This document shows positions 30,143 to 39,033 of a stretch of 60,766 bases of DNA, one piece after another. Each line of letters opens with the position of its first letter. Positions within the stretch are counted from its first letter, which is position 1. Below the pieces are notes generated by a model. That model did no database searches. It had not been told where the DNA came from and saw nothing but the letters and a program-made list of their open reading frames with translations. The DNA is from Roseivivax isoporae LMG 25204. Its GTDB lineage: Bacteria > Pseudomonadota > Alphaproteobacteria > Rhodobacterales > Rhodobacteraceae. The position numbers were made by a program, and so were the translations under genes. Where the stretch lies: the NCBI RefSeq assembly GCF_000521865.1, contig NZ_JAME01000031.1:1-60766 (forward strand). The letters are read 5' to 3'.

Positions 30143-30347
30143 CAATCTACTCCTGTAATTGTCTGTGCCGGTATGTCTGGGGCCGAAGCCGGGATGCGCG
30201 GAATTGGACATGCGCGTGGGTCGTTAATGGTATGCCGACCTGCGGCGGGACCGCGGCGACAGGGCGTGTTCAAAATTGTGTCAATGAGACCCCTAAGGAT
30301 GACGTTGAGTCAAGCGCGCAACGCGGGTCGAAACAATCTGCAACGTC

Positions 30348-30403
30348 GAAAAGACGCCCCGCCAAACGCCGCCGCACTCGGCGGACGGCATCTGGCGGGG
30401 CGC
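30348..30403 (-). terminator. Branched terminator of the DUF1127 gene
   Basis: On the minus strand a 10-bp outer stem (30355-30364 with 30393-30402) encloses an inner CGGCGG/CCGCCG stem-loop and is followed directly by TCTTTTC. It starts 14 nt after the DUF1127 stop. Between here and the 580-residue gene (30143-30347) I see no gene. Confidence 0.7.
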
Positions 30404-30416
30404 AGGGCGCGCGGCG

Positions 30417-30629
30417 TCAGCCGCGGCGGGTCAGCAGGACGTGCCGCACGATGTCGCCGCGCGACAATCCGCGCGCCGCGAGCTCGGCGTCGGAGAGGGC
30501 ACGCAGGTCCGCGATGCGTCGCGCGATGTCGCGGCTGCGGCGGTCGAAGGGGGTGTCGAGAACGCGGGAAAGGAATGTGCCCGCGCCGAAGCGCGGGGTG
30601 TGAAAGAACGTCTGGTCGAAATAGGCCAT
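30417..30629 (-). CDS. DUF1127 small arginine-rich protein
   Basis: A 70-residue basic protein with the C-terminal DUF1127 (YjiS-like) pattern: [20 protein letters not shown] then [16 protein letters not shown]. In Rhodobacter, related small proteins bind RNA and are co-transcribed with stress-induced small RNAs. This one has its own structured terminator downstream. AGAGGA lies 9 nt upstream of the ATG. It probably acts in post-transcriptional or stress regulation, inferred from the family. Confidence 0.85.
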   Translation of the reverse strand: MAYFDQTFFHTPRFGAGTFLSRVLDTPFDRRSRDIARRIADLRALSDAELAARGLSRGDIVRHVLLTRRG

Positions 30630-30973
30630 GGGTGCAGTCCTCTGGCAGGAGGAGATCGAGTCGCTGGGGTCAGCAAAGATCAGCCTATACGATCGGCGTG
30701 ATTTCGCCCAGTGGGGAATTCCTCACCCCCATCGACTTGACGCTCACGAATTATCGCAGTCTCGGCATGCGCATCGCAACCTTTCGTGATTCGCCTGACG
30801 CGTGCACGTGTCCCCTCCCCGTGCCACCGGTGCGGCTGCGACAAAAATCCTGCGCATGCGGCAAAAGCGATCATTGCCGGCCGTGCAGCCATTTCCTAGA
30901 AAGCGGTCCAAGCGGTCGGCGGCCGGGCGGATTCCGTCCCGGGCGGCGGTTCATCAACGGCAAGGAGGCTCAC
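30630..30973. other. Divergent intergenic region, DUF1127 / ctaD
   Basis: 344 bp without a gene. It holds an imperfect palindrome GTGGGGAATTCCTCAC (30711-30726; one mismatched pair), a candidate regulator site about 80 bp from DUF1127 and 250 bp from ctaD. A repeated CCGGGCGG motif lies near the ctaD ribosome binding site. I find no clear FnrL box and no confident core promoter. Confidence 0.4.
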
Positions 30974-32647
30974 ATGGCAGACGCCGCCATCCATGGCCAT
31001 GAACACGAAGACGAGCGCGGATTCTTCACGCGCTGGTTCATGTCCACAAACCACAAGGACATCGGGATCCTGTACCTGATCGTCGCGGCTGCGATGGGCT
31101 TCGTGTCCGTCGCCTTCACCGTGTACATGCGGATGGAGCTCATGAGCCCCGGCGTCCAGTTCATGTGCATGGAGGGTGCCCGGCTCTTCCCTGCCGCGGT
31201 CGAGAACTGCACGCCGAACGGCCATCTCTGGAACGTGCTGATCACCGGCCACGGCATCCTGATGATGTTCTTCGTGGTGATCCCGGCGCTCTTCGGCGGC
31301 TTCGGCAACTACTTCATGCCGCTGCAGATCGGCGCTCCGGACATGGCGTTCCCGCGGATGAACAACCTGTCCTTCTGGCTCTACGTGGCGGGCTCCACGC
31401 TCGCGGTCTGCTCGGTCCTCGCGCCGGGCGGCAACGGTCAGCTCGGCTCGGGCGTGGGCTGGGTGCTCTACCCGCCGCTGTCGGTGCGCGAGGGCGGCAT
31501 GTCCATGGACCTCGCCATCTTCGCCGTGCACGTGTCGGGCGCGTCGTCCATCCTCGGCGCGATCAACATGATCACCACGTTCCTGAACATGCGCGCGCCG
31601 GGCATGACGCTCTTCAAGGTGCCGCTGTTCTCGTGGTCGATCTTCGTGACCTCGTGGCTGATCCTGCTGTCGCTGCCCGTGCTCGCCGGCGCGATCACCA
31701 TGCTGCTGACCGACCGCAACTTCGGCACGACCTTCTTCGACCCGGCCGGCGGCGGTGACCCGGTGCTCTACCAGCACATCCTGTGGTTCTTCGGTCACCC
31801 CGAGGTCTACATCATCATCCTGCCCGGCTTCGGCATCATCAGCCACGTGATCGCGACCTTCTCGCGGAAGCCCATCTTCGGCTACCTGCCGATGGTCTGG
31901 GCGATCATCGCGATCGGCGCGCTCGGCTTCGTCGTGTGGGCGCACCACATGTACACGGTCGGCATGTCGCTCACGCAGCAGAGCTACTTCATGCTGGCGA
32001 CGATGGTCATCGCGGTGCCGACGGGCGTGAAGGTGTTCAGCTGGATCGCCACGATGTGGGGCGGCTCGATCGAGTTCAAGACGCCGATGCTCTGGGCGTT
32101 CGGCTTCCTGTTCCTGTTCACCGTGGGCGGCGTGACCGGCATCGTGCTGAGCCAGGCCGGCATCGACCGCGCCTACCACGACACCTACTACGTCGTGGCG
32201 CACTTCCACTACGTGATGTCGCTCGGGGCCGTGTTCGCGATCTTCGCGGGGATCTACTTCTACTTCCCCAAGATGACCGGCAAGATGTACCCCGAATGGG
32301 CGGGCAAGCTGCACTTCTGGGCCATGTTCATCGGCGCGAACCTGACCTTCTTCCCGCAGCACTTCCTGGGCCGCCAGGGCATGCCGCGCCGCTACATCGA
32401 CTACCCCGAGGCCTTCGCGCTCTGGAACCACGTGTCGAGCTGGGGCGCCTTCCTGTCCTTCGCCTCCTTCGTGTTCTTCTTCGGCGTTATGGTCTACTCG
32501 CTCCGCTCCGGCCAGCCGGCGACGGCCCGGAACCCGTGGAACGAATACGCGGACACGCTGGAATGGACCCTGCCCTCGCCGCCGCCCGAGCACACGTTCG
32601 AGCAGCTGCCGAAGCGCGAGGACTGGGACAAGGGCCACGCGCACTAA
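30974..32647 (+). CDS. ctaD: Cytochrome c oxidase subunit I (aa3 type)
   Basis: A 557-residue catalytic subunit of the aa3 cytochrome oxidase, inner membrane, reducing O2 and pumping protons. Twelve membrane segments are expected. The haem a histidine lies in [11 protein letters not shown], the CuB His and crosslinked Tyr in [15 protein letters not shown], the CuB His pair in [10 protein letters not shown], and the haem ligands in [18 protein letters not shown] lies 8 nt upstream. ctaC, ctaB and ctaE are not adjacent; the lone ctaD with its own strong terminator is the usual arrangement in this group. Confidence 0.97.
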   Translation: MADAAIHGHEHEDERGFFTRWFMSTNHKDIGILYLIVAAAMGFVSVAFTVYMRMELMSPGVQFMCMEGARLFPAAVENCTPNGHLWNVLITGHGILMMFFVVIPALFGGFGNYFMPLQIGAPDMAFPRMNNLSFWLYVAGSTLAVCSVLAPGGNGQLGSGVGWVLYPPLSVREGGMSMDLAIFAVHVSGASSILGAINMITTFLNMRAPGMTLFKVPLFSWSIFVTSWLILLSLPVLAGAITMLLTDRNFGTTFFDPAGGGDPVLYQHILWFFGHPEVYIIILPGFGIISHVIATFSRKPIFGYLPMVWAIIAIGALGFVVWAHHMYTVGMSLTQQSYFMLATMVIAVPTGVKVFSWIATMWGGSIEFKTPMLWAFGFLFLFTVGGVTGIVLSQAGIDRAYHDTYYVVAHFHYVMSLGAVFAIFAGIYFYFPKMTGKMYPEWAGKLHFWAMFIGANLTFFPQHFLGRQGMPRRYIDYPEAFALWNHVSSWGAFLSFASFVFFFGVMVYSLRSGQPATARNPWNEYADTLEWTLPSPPPEHTFEQLPKREDWDKGHAH

Positions 32648-32664
32648 GCGCAACCAGATCGGCG

Positions 32665-32699
32665 AAACAGGCATTGATCCGTCAATGCCTGTTTTTTTT
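32665..32699 (+). terminator. Strong intrinsic terminator of ctaD
   Basis: A 13-bp perfect stem (AAACAGGCATTGA / TCAATGCCTGTTT) with a TCCG loop overlaps a run of eight T residues, 17 nt after the stop. The TTGA-N4-TCAA core resembles an Fnr site but is explained by the stem. Confidence 0.95.
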
Positions 32700-32754
32700 A
32701 TTGGGGGCCCGTGCCCGCGACGCGCGGGACCACACGCGGCGCACGGGACCTTCG

Positions 32755-33648
32755 ATGGCACGAGACCTTCCAGACTTCACCGGACTGACGGCTGACCAGG
32801 CGATCGCGGCGGTGCGCCGCCAGGGCCCCGCGCAGCGCCAGCGCACCGTGCGCGCCCTGCTCTACAAGAAGGGCAACCGCCCGCCCGACCGCGCGATCCA
32901 GCTGCGGCTCCTCGAAAGCTTCGCCGACGATGCCGAGCTCGGGCCGTTCGAGCGGACCTACGCCCTCGTCGCCGCCGCGCACAAGGCGTCGGAGCTCGGG
33001 GACGCGGGCACGCTCGCCGGGTTCGTCCCGCGGCTCGAGACGAGCTTCGACTGGGCGCGCGACCTGCCGATGCGCCAGGAGCTGCGCAAGGACGGGCTGC
33101 ACCTGCGGTTCTCGATCCTGAACGTGCTGATCCACGCCGCGCTCTGGCTCGACCTCGACGCCCGGGACACGTATGCCGGGCAGATCCTGCAGGCGGTGGC
33201 CGGCATCAACCCGCGCAAGACCACGCACTACACCTTCAACTCGACCACCAACATCCTCAACACCGTGGGGATCGCGCTGCTGGTGCGGCCGGGCGCCATG
33301 ACGGCGACGCTGCCGATCCTGCGCGGCCTGCTCTACCACAGCCTCCGGATGAAGTTCGCGCGCGACCTTCCGGCGGTCATGCTGCGGCTCGGCATCCCCG
33401 AGGACATCGCCGCCGTCGAGCCGCCGTCGAACTTCCTCAAGTTCGAGGAGAGCTTCCGCAAGTACCTCGCGATCAAGCGCGCCGAGGCCGCCGGCACGGA
33501 TGCCGAGCGCGTGGCGCATTGCTGGGTGATCGCCGAGGAATGCGTGGGCCAGTACACCCCCGAGCAGAAGGCGCGCCACATCGACGGCATCCGCCGCAAC
33601 CTCGCGCCGGCCTGGTCGGCCGACCCTGCGCGGCACGCGCAGGGGTGA
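32755..33648 (+). CDS. Conserved hypothetical protein, helical
   Basis: A 297-residue soluble protein with no signal peptide or membrane segment, predicted mostly helical (ADQAIAAVRRQGPAQRQRTV; repeated L/A/R-rich helices). I do not recognise the family. Coding is supported by consistent GC-rich third positions and a complete frame between the ctaD terminator and the DUF2244 gene. There is no strong ribosome binding site before the ATG (GGGACCTTCG), so translation may be weak or the start may differ. It has a single cysteine pair region (AHCWVIAEECVG). Confidence 0.6.
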   Translation: MARDLPDFTGLTADQAIAAVRRQGPAQRQRTVRALLYKKGNRPPDRAIQLRLLESFADDAELGPFERTYALVAAAHKASELGDAGTLAGFVPRLETSFDWARDLPMRQELRKDGLHLRFSILNVLIHAALWLDLDARDTYAGQILQAVAGINPRKTTHYTFNSTTNILNTVGIALLVRPGAMTATLPILRGLLYHSLRMKFARDLPAVMLRLGIPEDIAAVEPPSNFLKFEESFRKYLAIKRAEAAGTDAERVAHCWVIAEECVGQYTPEQKARHIDGIRRNLAPAWSADPARHAQG

Positions 33649-33755
33649 CGTCCCGCACCGCGCCGGACCCGCGCCGGCCGCACATGGGAAAAACTCTCGC
33701 CCCCGCGCATTTCGGCTTCGACAGGCAGGGGGACGACGCTACAAAGCGCGTCAGG

Positions 33756-34256
33756 ATGCCGTACCGCTGGACGACCGACACCGCGCGCGCGGGTGCGCAG
33801 GAACTGACCCTCTGGCCGCACAATTCGCTGCCACCCGAGGGGCTCGCCTTCTTTGTGCTGGTGACCTTCGGGATGATCACCCTGCCGCTCTACGGGGTGC
33901 TCGGCACCGCGGTGTTCTGGGGCCTGCTGCCCTTCCTGATGATCGCGGTCTTCGGCATCTTCTACGCGTTGCGGCGCAACGGGCGCGACCGGCAGATCCT
34001 CGAGGTGCTGACCATGACGCCCGAGACGATCCGGCTCGTCCGGCACAATCCGCACGGGCCGCAGCAGGAATGGCACTGCAATCCCTACTGGACCCGCGTC
34101 GCCATGCACGACAAGGGCGGCCCGGTGCCGTTCTACGTGACGCTGTCGGGCGCGGGACGCGAGGTCGAGATCGGCGCGTTCCTGTCCGAGGAGGAGCGCA
34201 AGGCGCTTTATTCCGAGCTGACCGACCGGGTCGCGCAGGCGGCGCACGCCCCCTGA
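33756..34256 (+). CDS. DUF2244 membrane protein
   Basis: A 166-residue protein. MPYRW start, LTLWPHNSLPPEGLAFFV, then two membrane segments (about 32-52 and 57-77) and a soluble C-terminal domain (RRNGRDRQILEVLTMTPETI... ending EEERKALYSEL) match the DUF2244 family, often near cytochrome-oxidase genes in alphaproteobacteria. An ATG at 33684 would add 24 residues; the MPYRW start is preferred from the family pattern. The TGA overlaps the ATG of the next gene (TGATG), so they are coupled. Confidence 0.75.
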   Translation: MPYRWTTDTARAGAQELTLWPHNSLPPEGLAFFVLVTFGMITLPLYGVLGTAVFWGLLPFLMIAVFGIFYALRRNGRDRQILEVLTMTPETIRLVRHNPHGPQQEWHCNPYWTRVAMHDKGGPVPFYVTLSGAGREVEIGAFLSEEERKALYSELTDRVAQAAHAP

Positions 34257-35200
34257 TGGCGCAGGAACCGGCGACCCCGAAGACGCGACGCCTGCTCGCG
34301 CGGACCGTGGCGGCGCTGGCCGGGCCAGGCGCCGCAGGGCGGCTCGGCGGGCTCGCGGCCTCGGAGCGCGCGGCGCTCGAGCTGCGCGCGGCGCGGCGCG
34401 GCGTACCCGCCCGCCCGGCGGAGGAGGTGGTGTTCCTGATCCCGCTGGTCGGCGCGCACCATGTGGGCGACTGGAAGGCCGTGACCGCCCGGCTGGCCGC
34501 GACGCTGGAAAGCTTCGTCGCTCAGGACGACGGGCGGTGGCGGGCGGTCGTCTGCTGCCAGGACCGCCCGCCCCTGCCCGCCGATCCGCGCATCGCGCAC
34601 CTGCCCTTCGACGACCCGACACCCGGCAACGACAAGTGGCGCAAGCTCGGCGCGCTGACCGGCGGCCTCGGAGACGTGCGCCGCCCCGCCTACGTGATGA
34701 GCTTCGATGCCGACGACCTGCTGCGGCAGGGCACGGTGGCCGAGATGCTGCGCCGGCAGGCACCCGGCGGCTACCTCGCCGAGACCGGGTTCGTGCGCGA
34801 CGCCGCGACGGGCGACGTGGCCCTCGCGGGACCGCCCACGCCCGCCCTGCCGCTGCGCAAGCCGTTCTGGAAGCTCTGCGGGTCCTGCGCGGCCCTGCGC
34901 CACGATCCCGACCTGCCCGAAAGCGCCGCGTTCCTCGCGGCCATGACGCAGCACGAACACCGCATGTTCCCGCACCTCGCCGCGCTGGCCGGGCTCGGGC
35001 TCGTGCCGCTGTCGCGGCCCTCGGTGCTCTACGAGCTGAACCACGGCGAGAATTTCGGGGTGCGCCGCGGCCGCGTCGGATTCAAGACGCGCTTCGTGCA
35101 GCGCTTCCGCGTCAGCGACCCGGACATCCTGGCCGGGCTCGACCGGGATTTCCCGCAGCCGTCCTGGGCCGCGAGCCTCAGCCCGCGAGGCGCGCCTTGA
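34256..35200 (+). CDS. Glycosyltransferase-like protein (GT2/GT-A fold)
   Basis: A 314-residue cytoplasmic protein. VVFLIPLVGAHHVGDWKAV (about 58-76) is the nucleotide-sugar start of a GT-A fold. VVCCQDRPPLP and AYVMSFDADDLLRQG (about 145-159) carry a D-x-D-type metal site. A short C-terminal region has LYELNHGENFGVRRGR. There are no membrane segments. Acceptor and product are unknown. It is translationally coupled to DUF2244 upstream. Its 3' end overlaps the convergent yqeY gene by 23 nt. Confidence 0.7.
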   Translation: MAQEPATPKTRRLLARTVAALAGPGAAGRLGGLAASERAALELRAARRGVPARPAEEVVFLIPLVGAHHVGDWKAVTARLAATLESFVAQDDGRWRAVVCCQDRPPLPADPRIAHLPFDDPTPGNDKWRKLGALTGGLGDVRRPAYVMSFDADDLLRQGTVAEMLRRQAPGGYLAETGFVRDAATGDVALAGPPTPALPLRKPFWKLCGSCAALRHDPDLPESAAFLAAMTQHEHRMFPHLAALAGLGLVPLSRPSVLYELNHGENFGVRRGRVGFKTRFVQRFRVSDPDILAGLDRDFPQPSWAASLSPRGAP

Positions 35201-35639
35201 CCTTGGGCCCCGCCTCGCCGAAATCCATCTGCCCGGCATAGCGCGACTTCAGCACGCCCATCACGCGGCCCATGTCGCGGATCGATTCCGCGCCGACCTC
35301 GCGCACGGCCTCGTCCACCGCCGCGTCCACTTCGGATTCGGTCAGGCGTCGCGGCAGGAACTCCTCGATCACCGCGATCTCGGCCTCCTCCTGGCCCGCG
35401 AGGTCGAGCCGGCCGCCCTCCTCGTAGGTGCGCGCGCTCTCGCGGCGTTGCTTGACCATCTTCTCGAGGATGCCCAGCACCTCGGCATCGCCCACGCCGG
35501 TCTCGTTGCCGTCCCCGCGCGCCGCGATGTCGCGGTCCTTGATCGCCGCGCCGATGAGCCGCAACGTCGAAAGCCGCGGCGCATCGCGGTCCTTCATGGC
35601 CTGCTTGGTGGCAGCCGAAATCCGTGCCCGGAGGTCCAT
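35178..35639 (-). CDS. GatB/YqeY domain-containing protein
   Basis: A 153-residue helical protein of the YqeY family. MDLRARISAATKQAMKDRD is the canonical start, preceded by GGGATGGGA on the minus strand. Longer ATGs at 35651 and 35657 are possible but less likely. The C-terminal half resembles the tRNA-binding tail of GatB (LTESEVDAAVDEAV and MGRVMGVLKSRYAG). The biochemical role is unresolved. It is divergent from carA, with which it is often paired in alphaproteobacteria. Confidence 0.88.
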   Translation of the reverse strand: MDLRARISAATKQAMKDRDAPRLSTLRLIGAAIKDRDIAARGDGNETGVGDAEVLGILEKMVKQRRESARTYEEGGRLDLAGQEEAEIAVIEEFLPRRLTESEVDAAVDEAVREVGAESIRDMGRVMGVLKSRYAGQMDFGEAGPKVKARLAG

Positions 35640-35786
35640 CTGACGTCCCATCCCCATGGTCTCGTTGGTCTTGCGAGACTAAGTCATGCCGCACTGCGAC
35701 GCAACTCGCGGCGTGCGCGATCAACATCTTGAAACTCTTGACATTTCACCTTTGCCCCCCGGGCTTGACCCGTGGTCGCGGCACGA

Positions 35787-35818
35787 CTAGGTAGACGCAG
35801 TTCTAGGTAGACGCAGTT
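35787..35818. repeat. Perfect tandem repeat of 16 bp upstream of carA
   Basis: CTAGGTAGACGCAGTT occurs twice head to tail with no mismatch, 28 bp before the carA start. A TTGACC (35765-35770) lies about 17 nt before the first copy, so each copy may present a TAGGTA -10-like element. Confidence 0.85.
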
Positions 35819-35846
35819 CCGACGCCAGCCCCCAAGGAGTCGCGCC

Positions 35847-37004
35847 ATGACCCCCACCGCGCCCCGCATTCCCACCGCCTGCCTCGCGCTGGCCGACGGC
35901 ACGGTCTTCTACGGCCAGGGCTTCGGCGCGACCGGCGTGACCACTGCAGAGCTCTGCTTCAACACCGCCATGTCCGGCTACCAGGAGATCATGACCGATC
36001 CCTCCTATGCCGGGCAGATCGTCACCTTCACCTTCCCGCATGTGGGCAATGTCGGCGTCAATCCCGATGACGACGAGACCCAGGACCCGGTCGCCGAGGG
36101 CATGGTCGTCAAGTGGATGCCGACCGAGCCGTCGAACTGGCGGGCGGCGCAGCGGCTGGGCGACTGGCTGGCGGCGCGCGGCCGCATCGCCATCGGCGGC
36201 ATCGACACCCGGCGCCTGACCCGCGCGATCCGCCAGCAGGGCGCGCCGCACGTGGCGCTGGCGCACGATCCCGAGGGCAAGTTCGACATCGCCGCCCTCG
36301 TCGAGAAGGCGCGCGGCTTTGCCGGCCTGACCGGGGTCGACCTCGCCCGCGGCGTGACCTGCGCGCAGAGCTACCGCTGGGACGAGATGCGGTGGGCCTG
36401 GCCCGAGGGCTACCGCCGCCAGACCGAGGCCAAGCACAAGGTCGTGGCCATCGACTACGGCGCCAAGCGCAACATCCTGCGCTGCCTCGCCTCGGCGGGC
36501 TGCGACGTGACGGTCCTGCCCGCGACGGCGACCGCCGAGGACGTGCTCGCGCTCGAGCCCGACGGCGTCTTCCTGTCGAACGGCCCCGGCGACCCGGCGG
36601 CGACCGGTGCCTACGCGGTGCCGATGATCCGGGGCGTGCTGGACCGCAACCTGCCGCTCTTCGGGATCTGTCTCGGCCACCAGATGCTGGCGCTCGCGCT
36701 CGGCGCGCGGACGGTCAAGATGAACCACGGCCACCACGGCGCGAACCACCCGGTCAAGGAAATCGAGACCGGCAAGGTCGAGATCACGTCGATGAACCAC
36801 GGCTTCGCCGTCGACAGCCAGACGCTGCCGACCGGCGTGCTCGAGACGCACGTGTCGCTGTTCGACGGGTCGAATTGCGGGATCCGAATGGCCGACCGGC
36901 CGGTGTTCTCGGTCCAGCACCACCCCGAGGCGAGCCCGGGTCCGCAGGACAGCTTCTACCTTTTCGAGCGCTTCGCCCAGTCGATGGAAAGCGTGCGCGC
37001 CTGA
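35847..37004 (+). CDS. carA: Carbamoyl-phosphate synthase small subunit
   Basis: A 385-residue glutaminase subunit that feeds ammonia to CarB for arginine and pyrimidine synthesis. The N-terminal CPSase domain (LADGTVFYGQGFGA) is followed by a class I glutamine amidotransferase: SNGPGDP, the nucleophile C275 in LFGICLGHQ, and the catalytic HHPEASPGP near the end. AAGGAG lies 8 nt before the ATG. carB is not in the window. Confidence 0.97.
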   Translation: MTPTAPRIPTACLALADGTVFYGQGFGATGVTTAELCFNTAMSGYQEIMTDPSYAGQIVTFTFPHVGNVGVNPDDDETQDPVAEGMVVKWMPTEPSNWRAAQRLGDWLAARGRIAIGGIDTRRLTRAIRQQGAPHVALAHDPEGKFDIAALVEKARGFAGLTGVDLARGVTCAQSYRWDEMRWAWPEGYRRQTEAKHKVVAIDYGAKRNILRCLASAGCDVTVLPATATAEDVLALEPDGVFLSNGPGDPAATGAYAVPMIRGVLDRNLPLFGICLGHQMLALALGARTVKMNHGHHGANHPVKEIETGKVEITSMNHGFAVDSQTLPTGVLETHVSLFDGSNCGIRMADRPVFSVQHHPEASPGPQDSFYLFERFAQSMESVRA

Positions 37005-37073
37005 CCTGCAGCGACCGCTGTCACGACTGGCGGACAGCGGTCGCCGCGGTTGACGCACATCCAAGTTGACACC

Positions 37074-37088
37074 TTAACGCGTCCTTAA
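37074..37088 (+). promoter_or_regulatory. CtrA binding site (TTAA-N7-TTAA)
   Basis: TTAACGCGTCCTTAA is an exact match to the CtrA consensus TTAA-N7-TTAA. It lies 44 nt before the start of the membrane glycosyltransferase gene. chpT, encoding the phosphotransferase feeding CtrA, is also in this window. Confidence 0.75.
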
Positions 37089-37102
37089 CCCTGCAAACGC
37101 TA

Positions 37103-37126
37103 CCCCTTGGCCTGTCTGCCAAGGGG
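37103..37126 (+). promoter_or_regulatory. Hairpin masking the ribosome binding site
   Basis: CCCCTTGGC and GCCAAGGGG form a perfect 9-bp stem with a CTGTCT loop. The 3' arm contains the only Shine-Dalgarno sequence (AAGGGG), 6 nt before the ATG at 37133. When folded the hairpin should block initiation. Confidence 0.65.
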
Positions 37127-37132
37127 ATGCGC

Positions 37133-39025
37133 ATGTCGGACGCAGTCACACGGGATACGCTTCTCCTGGCTCTGCCCTCCGCCGGGGACCGCACGCGAAC
37201 GGTGGGCGGGCTTCTCGTGGAGCGGGGCAGCCTGTCGCCCACGGATCTCCTCGATGCCGTTGTACAGGCGGGGACGGACGGCGCGCCGCTCGACTCCACG
37301 CTTGTGGCGCAGGGCCTCGTGACGCCCGAGGCGCTGCTCGAATCCCAGGCGCGGCGCCACGGGATGCTGCAGATCGGCCGGGACGCCCATCCCGCGCAGG
37401 CCGCGCTTGCCGCGCTCGTGCCGCCCGAGACCTGCCTTGCCGCCCGCGCCGTGCCCTGGACCACGATCGGCGACACGCTGGTCGTCGCCTGCGCGGCGCC
37501 CGGCGGGTCCGCGACGCTGCGGCCCCTGCTCGACCCCGTCTGGCCGCGCGTGATCGAGGCGCTCTGCCTCGAGGCCGACATCGAGGCGGAACTCGCCGCG
37601 CGTCACGGCGCGTATCTCGCGCGGCGGGCCGAAACCTCGGTCCCCCTCGACGAAAGCTGCCGGGACCTGAACCTCGCCACCTCCCGGCGGCGGCTCTGGG
37701 CGGCGGCGCTGGCGCTGCTCTGCACGGCCCTCCTCGTTCTCAGGCCGAACCTCTTCTTCGCGGCGGCGGTGGTGCTAGCGGTCGCGGGCATGGGTGCGGG
37801 CCTCGCGCTGAAGCTCGCCGCGCTTTGCGCAAGCCTCATCGCGCGCCCCGCCCCGGCGCCCGTGGCGCCCCCGCCCCTTGCGCAACGGCCGGTCGTGACG
37901 CTGCTCGTGCCGCTGTTCCGCGAGACCCGGATCGTCGACGACCTGATCCGCCGGCTCGGCCGGCTCACCTATCCCGCCGCCCTGCGCGACGTCATCTTCG
38001 TCACAGAGGCGCGGGATGCGGCGATGCGCCGGGCGCTCGAGAGCCGCGAGCTGCCATCGTGGCTGCGGGTGATCGAGGTGCCGGACGGTCCCATCACCAC
38101 CAAGCCGCGGGCGCTCAACTACGCGTTGGGCTTTGCCCGCGGCGACATCGTCGGCGTCCTCGACGCCGAGGACGCGCCGGCGCCGAACCAGCTCGACCGG
38201 GTGACGCAGGCCTTCGCCGCGGCCCCGGCGGAGGTCGCCTGCCTGCAGGGGATGCTCGACTTCTACAACCCGCACGCCAACTGGCTCTCGCGCTGCTTCG
38301 CCATCGAATACGCGACCTGGTTCCGCGTGATGCTGCCCGGGCTCGCGGCGCTCGGCCTTGCGATCCCCCTCGGCGGGACCACGGTCTATTTCCGCCGGCA
38401 GGCGCTCGACGCGGTCGGCGGCTGGGACGCGCACAACGTGACCGAGGATGCCGATCTCGGCATACGCCTCGCGCGGCACGGCTTCCGCACCGAGATGCTG
38501 CCGACCGTCACGCGGGAGGAGGCGAACAACCGGCTCTGGCCGTGGGTCCGGCAACGCTCGCGCTGGCTCAAGGGCTACATGAAGACATGGGCCGTGCATG
38601 CGAAGCGGCCGCGCGCGCTCTGGCGCGATCTGGGGCCGTGGCGGTTCGCGGGCTTCCACGCGCTGTTCCTGAGCGCCGTGCTGCCCGCCCTTCTCCAGCC
38701 GGTGCTCTGGAGCTTCTGGGGCACGCTCGCGGGCTTTCCGCCGCCCCTCCTGCCCGAGGCGTCCGGCGCGGCCGTCCGCATGCTCTGCATCCTCTTCCTG
38801 CTGGCCGAGGGCACCACGGCGCTCACCGCGCTGGTGGCGGTCGCGCGGGCGCCCCATCGCGGGCTCATGGTCTGGGTGCCGAGCCTCGCGCTCTATTTCC
38901 CGCTGACGGTCGCCGCGGGCTACAAGGCGGCGTGGGAACTCGGCACCCGGCCATTCTACTGGGACAAGACAGAACACGGTGCCTCGCCGCCCGACAGCGT
39001 CGAGGCGGACCGCCCCGAGGGCTGA
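37133..39025 (+). CDS. Membrane family-2 glycosyltransferase with MshEN-like N-terminus
   Basis: A 630-residue inner-membrane transferase. Residues about 25-150 resemble the N-terminal domain of GspE/PilB ATPases (GGLLVERGSLSPTDLLDAV), a region that in other proteins binds c-di-GMP. Two membrane segments (about 187-235) follow. A processive-type GT2 domain (about 255-480) has GVLDAEDAP, VTEDADLGIRL and the QRSRWLKGYMKTW (Q-x-x-RW-like) motif. C-terminal membrane segments come last. It likely exports or polymerises a polysaccharide. The start is chosen at 37133 by SD spacing; an ATG at 37127 abuts the SD. A CtrA site precedes it. Confidence 0.85.
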   Translation: MSDAVTRDTLLLALPSAGDRTRTVGGLLVERGSLSPTDLLDAVVQAGTDGAPLDSTLVAQGLVTPEALLESQARRHGMLQIGRDAHPAQAALAALVPPETCLAARAVPWTTIGDTLVVACAAPGGSATLRPLLDPVWPRVIEALCLEADIEAELAARHGAYLARRAETSVPLDESCRDLNLATSRRRLWAAALALLCTALLVLRPNLFFAAAVVLAVAGMGAGLALKLAALCASLIARPAPAPVAPPPLAQRPVVTLLVPLFRETRIVDDLIRRLGRLTYPAALRDVIFVTEARDAAMRRALESRELPSWLRVIEVPDGPITTKPRALNYALGFARGDIVGVLDAEDAPAPNQLDRVTQAFAAAPAEVACLQGMLDFYNPHANWLSRCFAIEYATWFRVMLPGLAALGLAIPLGGTTVYFRRQALDAVGGWDAHNVTEDADLGIRLARHGFRTEMLPTVTREEANNRLWPWVRQRSRWLKGYMKTWAVHAKRPRALWRDLGPWRFAGFHALFLSAVLPALLQPVLWSFWGTLAGFPPPLLPEASGAAVRMLCILFLLAEGTTALTALVAVARAPHRGLMVWVPSLALYFPLTVAAGYKAAWELGTRPFYWDKTEHGASPPDSVEADRPEG

Positions 39026-39033
39026 GCGTGGCC

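Noticed and set aside
28385-30973. Upstream in-frame extension of ctaD (863 codons)
   Set aside because: Lies antisense to the secreted-protein and DUF1127 genes; ctaD has a perfect ribosome binding site and family start at 30974.
32673-32686. Possible Fnr-type site TTGA-N4-TCAA after ctaD
   Set aside because: It is the tip of the strong ctaD terminator stem; no promoter follows.
31783-32754. Upstream extension of the 297-residue gene
   Set aside because: Overlaps ctaD in another frame and crosses its terminator; the part before 32755 is a shadow.
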